From Lycium barbarum (lineage: Eukaryota > Streptophyta > Magnoliopsida > Solanales > Solanaceae), in the NCBI RefSeq assembly GCF_019175385.1, contig NC_083340.1, forward strand, positions 17,434,336 to 17,498,335: DNA of 64,000 nt, read 5' to 3'. The first letter of the stretch is position 1; every line of letters starts with the position of its first letter. The position numbers were made by a program, and so were the translations under genes. The notes below the pieces were generated by a model, which was not told the origin of the DNA, did not search any database, and was given only the letters and a program-made list of their open reading frames with translations. This document shows positions 61,736-64,000 of this stretch, piece by piece.

Positions 61736-62290
61736 GAAAGACAAAGAGTAAATTTTTCAGATAATAGAATAGGTAATAATTTCTTATCAAGAATTTTAAG
61801 TAGAAGAGGACCAGAAGAAAACAATCAACAACTAAGTGAAGTAATAGACTTAGATAGAGATATACAAATTTTTCAACAAAATCAGTTAAAACTATTAAAT
61901 CAAAAAACTTTATACAATATAGGACAGTTTTCAAGTACAACCCAATTATATAGACATTATAGAGAAAAACAAATATCAGCCATAGGAACTAAAATTACTA
62001 CAATAAGTTTAATAGACCCAGCAGCTGTAAGACAAATAAAAAATACTGGAAGAAGCTTAATGCATATGGGATTAATAGTAGCAGGATTAAAAGGATTAAC
62101 TAGAAAGAACTTAGGAACTAAAGTTTTAATAGTAATTTATGACGATAGACGGTCAGACATGAAAAAATCAATAATAGGGCTAACGGAAGTAGACATGACA
62201 AATAATGGAGGAATCTTTTATATTAGCCCGGATTTTATAATGAATTTAGCAGAATTTGGAAAGCACATAAAAATAGTTCTGCCTATTCTC
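61736..62290 (+). pseudogene. Pararetrovirus movement-protein-like fragment
   Basis: A frame from about 61990 to 62290 (ATG 62060) has MHMGLIVAGLKGLTRKNLGT and VIYDDRR, the pattern of the caulimovirid/30K-type cell-to-cell movement protein core. It is cut at about 62285, where inverted leader sequence begins, so the C-terminus is missing. Upstream stops interrupt it. Movement proteins line plasmodesmata to let virus pass between cells; this copy is not functional. Confidence 0.65.
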
Positions 62291-62560
62291 CCAATTTTTA
62301 TATATATATTTTTTTAGTTATGAATCATATTACACTGTTCATCTCTTTCTCTTAATCTTGATTCTTAATATCTTTCTTCTTTAACCACACCCCGGTTACC
62401 ATGGCCAACATCGTCCCTTATCATTTGGACATTAAAACGACCTTTCAAACACCTAGGAATTTACAGGTTAATCCATCAAGTATATGAAAAAATTAAGAGA
62501 ATAATCATATACTAAGAGTAATAGATTCATAATAACAAGTAAGTAATTACTCAAACATTA
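62290..62560 (-). other. Pararetrovirus leader, minus copy
   Basis: Inverse of 53275-53500, with GGTTACCATGGCCAACATCG (plus) as a shared landmark near 62393-62412. It joins the promoter region to its right without a break, so the two belong to one minus copy. Confidence 0.65.
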
Positions 62561-63405
62561 TTAACATAACATTTTAATTAAACATAAAATAATTTACATA
62601 GTAGGGAGATTAGTACAGAAAACCTTAGATAAAAACTTACATGACTTGAAGATGGAGAGAGGTTTCCCTTTCGGGAAACCCGAAAACTACTTCACACTAA
62701 TAGAAAATTACTTGAAGGCTTAATATTATTTTACAAGAAAATTATATTACAAAAGGTTTTACTGGGAAAAGGAGTTGGGACATTTGTGAAAGGGAAGAGG
62801 AATATGGAGTGGTTTGTTGTGAGAGAAGTGTTAGAAACTTTCTCGTTCTTGATGACTTTTTTCTTCTTTTTCTTTTCTTGATTCTCTGCTCTTCTACGAA
62901 CAGTGCTATATATAGGAGTCTGGCGGACTTCAACTGCGGACTTCAAATTTGTGAAGAATCTTTTGAGTTTAGCGGGGTACTCTTGGAGCCCCATCGTCAC
63001 GTGAAACTTTTCAAAAGATACTTTATAATTTTGTCCGTTTGCTGAGCTGTCCCATTACTTTATGAAGCTACTACTTTATTAAAGCTACTTTAATAAAGTC
63101 TGATCTTCTTTTTTCTGAAATGTCATTATCAGCTTTTTATCCAAAGTCTCTCTTTTGTCATTGTCTTCCTTTCTTCTCTGAAAGATGACACAAAAGTCTT
63201 GATATCATGACACAAAAGTCTTTCTTTTTCACATGTCTTCTTGTTCTTTCACTGAATTATGCCACTAAAGTCTTTTTCACATGTCCTTTTCAATTCTTTT
63301 TCCTTTCGTCTATCTTTCCTGAAATGTTCTCTGCATTACTTTTTTATTTTGTATTCTTGTTAACTAATGTCTTCGATCGTCTTCTTTCAATTAGGATCTA
63401 CTATT
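62561..63405 (-). promoter_or_regulatory. Pararetrovirus promoter and leader start
   Basis: The minus strand, following the viroplasmin stop, has a large intergenic region. It contains direct repeats of ATGACACAAAAGTCT (plus orientation, 63185-63199 and 63207-63221), CACGTGA (63006-63000) and a TATA box CTATATATAG (62915-62906). Downstream lies a leader with the hairpin GGGTTTCCCGAAAGGGAAACC (first 20 bases considered, about 62680-62660). Position and layout match the single full-length-transcript promoter of these viruses. Whether it drives transcription here is unknown. Confidence 0.6.
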
Positions 63406-63409
63406 TTCT

Positions 63410-64000
63410 CTAAGTGTCTAAATTGTGTAGAGCAATTGAATCAAAGCTCATGCCTGAGTCTACATCATTTGGATCTTGCGAGTCTTGAAATGCACTGTCT
63501 TGAAAATTAATATCATCTCCTTCGAAATATGAGTTATGGATTGGTGATATCCCTTGACTTGGAGATAATTCCAAACTAGGATCTTTAACTATATGTTTAT
63601 CTTGTTCTTTTGTCTGGAATTTTTTTTCTAGTGTCTCTTTTACTATATTTTCTATTTTTTCATTCTTCTTCTTTTTTGCAAGTGTGCTTTTCTTTGTAAA
63701 AATTGCTCCTTGCGAAAGTGTCTTTGGTAGTCTCCGTCTTGTTTGGAGAAATGAACATCCCTCATCTTCACTTTTTGGCAAAGTGACAGCCATCAACGGA
63801 TTAGATAAGTCTTTACCGGCTACCGTTTGAACCGGACTAGCTGTATCCTTACCCGATACAGTGGGTCTGACTGCATTCATTGGGGAATGCACACCCGTCT
63901 CATCCATTTTTGTCTGAGATGGAGAACTCTGAGATTGCATCAATTCGAACTTAACCGCTTGTAGTCTTTATTCTAATGTCTTCACTTGATCCAAGAGTTT
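63410..64000 (-). pseudogene. Pararetrovirus viroplasmin-like fragment, minus copy
   Basis: Open from 63943 to the stop at 63410 (177 codons); matches the plus copy up to the basic KKKKNEK region. It then continues with an acidic tail (YFEGDDINFQDSAFQDSQ) missing there. Upstream, near 63968, the minus strand has TAA where the plus copy has CAA, so this copy carries a premature stop. The frame continues beyond the window edge. Confidence 0.7.

Larger units (their letters stand above)
53013..64000. mobile_element. Rearranged endogenous pararetrovirus array (Caulimoviridae-like), interrupted by a hAT element
   Basis: Segments of one viral genome occur in both orientations. The same first-ORF fragment is at 53771-54073 (-) and 60496-60795 (+); the same viroplasmin-like fragment at 59744-60232 (+) and 63410-63943 (-). 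The same coiled-coil fragment is at 53013-53270 (+) and 61497-61735 (+). Leader pieces lie at 53275-53736 (+), 54530-54724 with 59309-59495 (-) and 62290-62560 (-). Reading single copies gives the order viroplasmin, promoter, leader, tRNA-Met primer site, first ORF, coiled coil, movement-protein-like. No capsid, protease or reverse transcriptase sequence is visible. Copies are broken by frameshifts, stops and junctions. Endogenous viruses of this kind are known in tobacco and tomato; genus assignment (Solendovirus-like) is inference. The right end continues beyond the window. Confidence 0.8.

Overview
This is a plant nuclear window dominated by transposable elements, most likely from the Solanaceae. 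The subtilase is closest to tomato SBT3. The MITE, SINE and endogenous pararetrovirus families are also of a kind known from nightshades. The species cannot be fixed from sequence alone. Only three host genes look functional: an SBT3-like subtilase (28295-30616, +), a two-exon DUF946/Vps62-family gene (42653-44644, +) and a four-exon UFM1 gene (49939-45684, -). An acyl-activating-enzyme gene is present only as a pseudogene (15658-17114).

Layout. 1-13432: one large non-autonomous LTR retrotransposon with 5.2-kb LTRs (the left one cut by the window edge), a 4-kb interior of minisatellites and a gag stub; its two LTRs look almost identical. 13433-15425: a foldback element that this retrotransposon interrupted. 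15658-17114: the acyl-CoA ligase pseudogene. 18726-23600: a decayed Ty1/Copia element on the minus strand, joined to an LTR that points the other way. 23600-28113: MITEs, ending in a 1.14-kb foldback with 9-bp target duplications directly upstream of the subtilase. 30617-37649: nested Stowaway elements, other MITEs and two foldbacks. 37650-41461: a cluster of Helitron-like copies. 42653-49939: the DUF946 and UFM1 genes, facing each other tail to tail, with a SINE between them and a gene-capturing MULE (carrying a ribosomal protein eL36 fragment) inside UFM1 intron 3.

50167-52756: a palindromic MULE and a three-level nest of hAT elements whose target duplications can all be read. 53013-64000: a scrambled, partly inverted array of endogenous pararetrovirus (Caulimoviridae) pieces. 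It has viroplasmin-like, leader/promoter, first-ORF and movement-protein-like parts but no recognisable reverse transcriptase. A 4.6-kb hAT transposon has inserted into it; its transposase frame is broken by a single stop codon. A second, uninterrupted copy of the same viral leader nearby gives the empty insertion site.

The genes do not form a pathway. The main biological content is the transposon history: several insertions can be ordered in time, and two (the foldback 5' of the subtilase and the Pack-MULE in UFM1) could affect a host gene. No clearly new defence or metabolic system was found. The most original observations are the internally documented insertion sites, the captured eL36 fragment, the reversed copia LTR and the inverted viral array.
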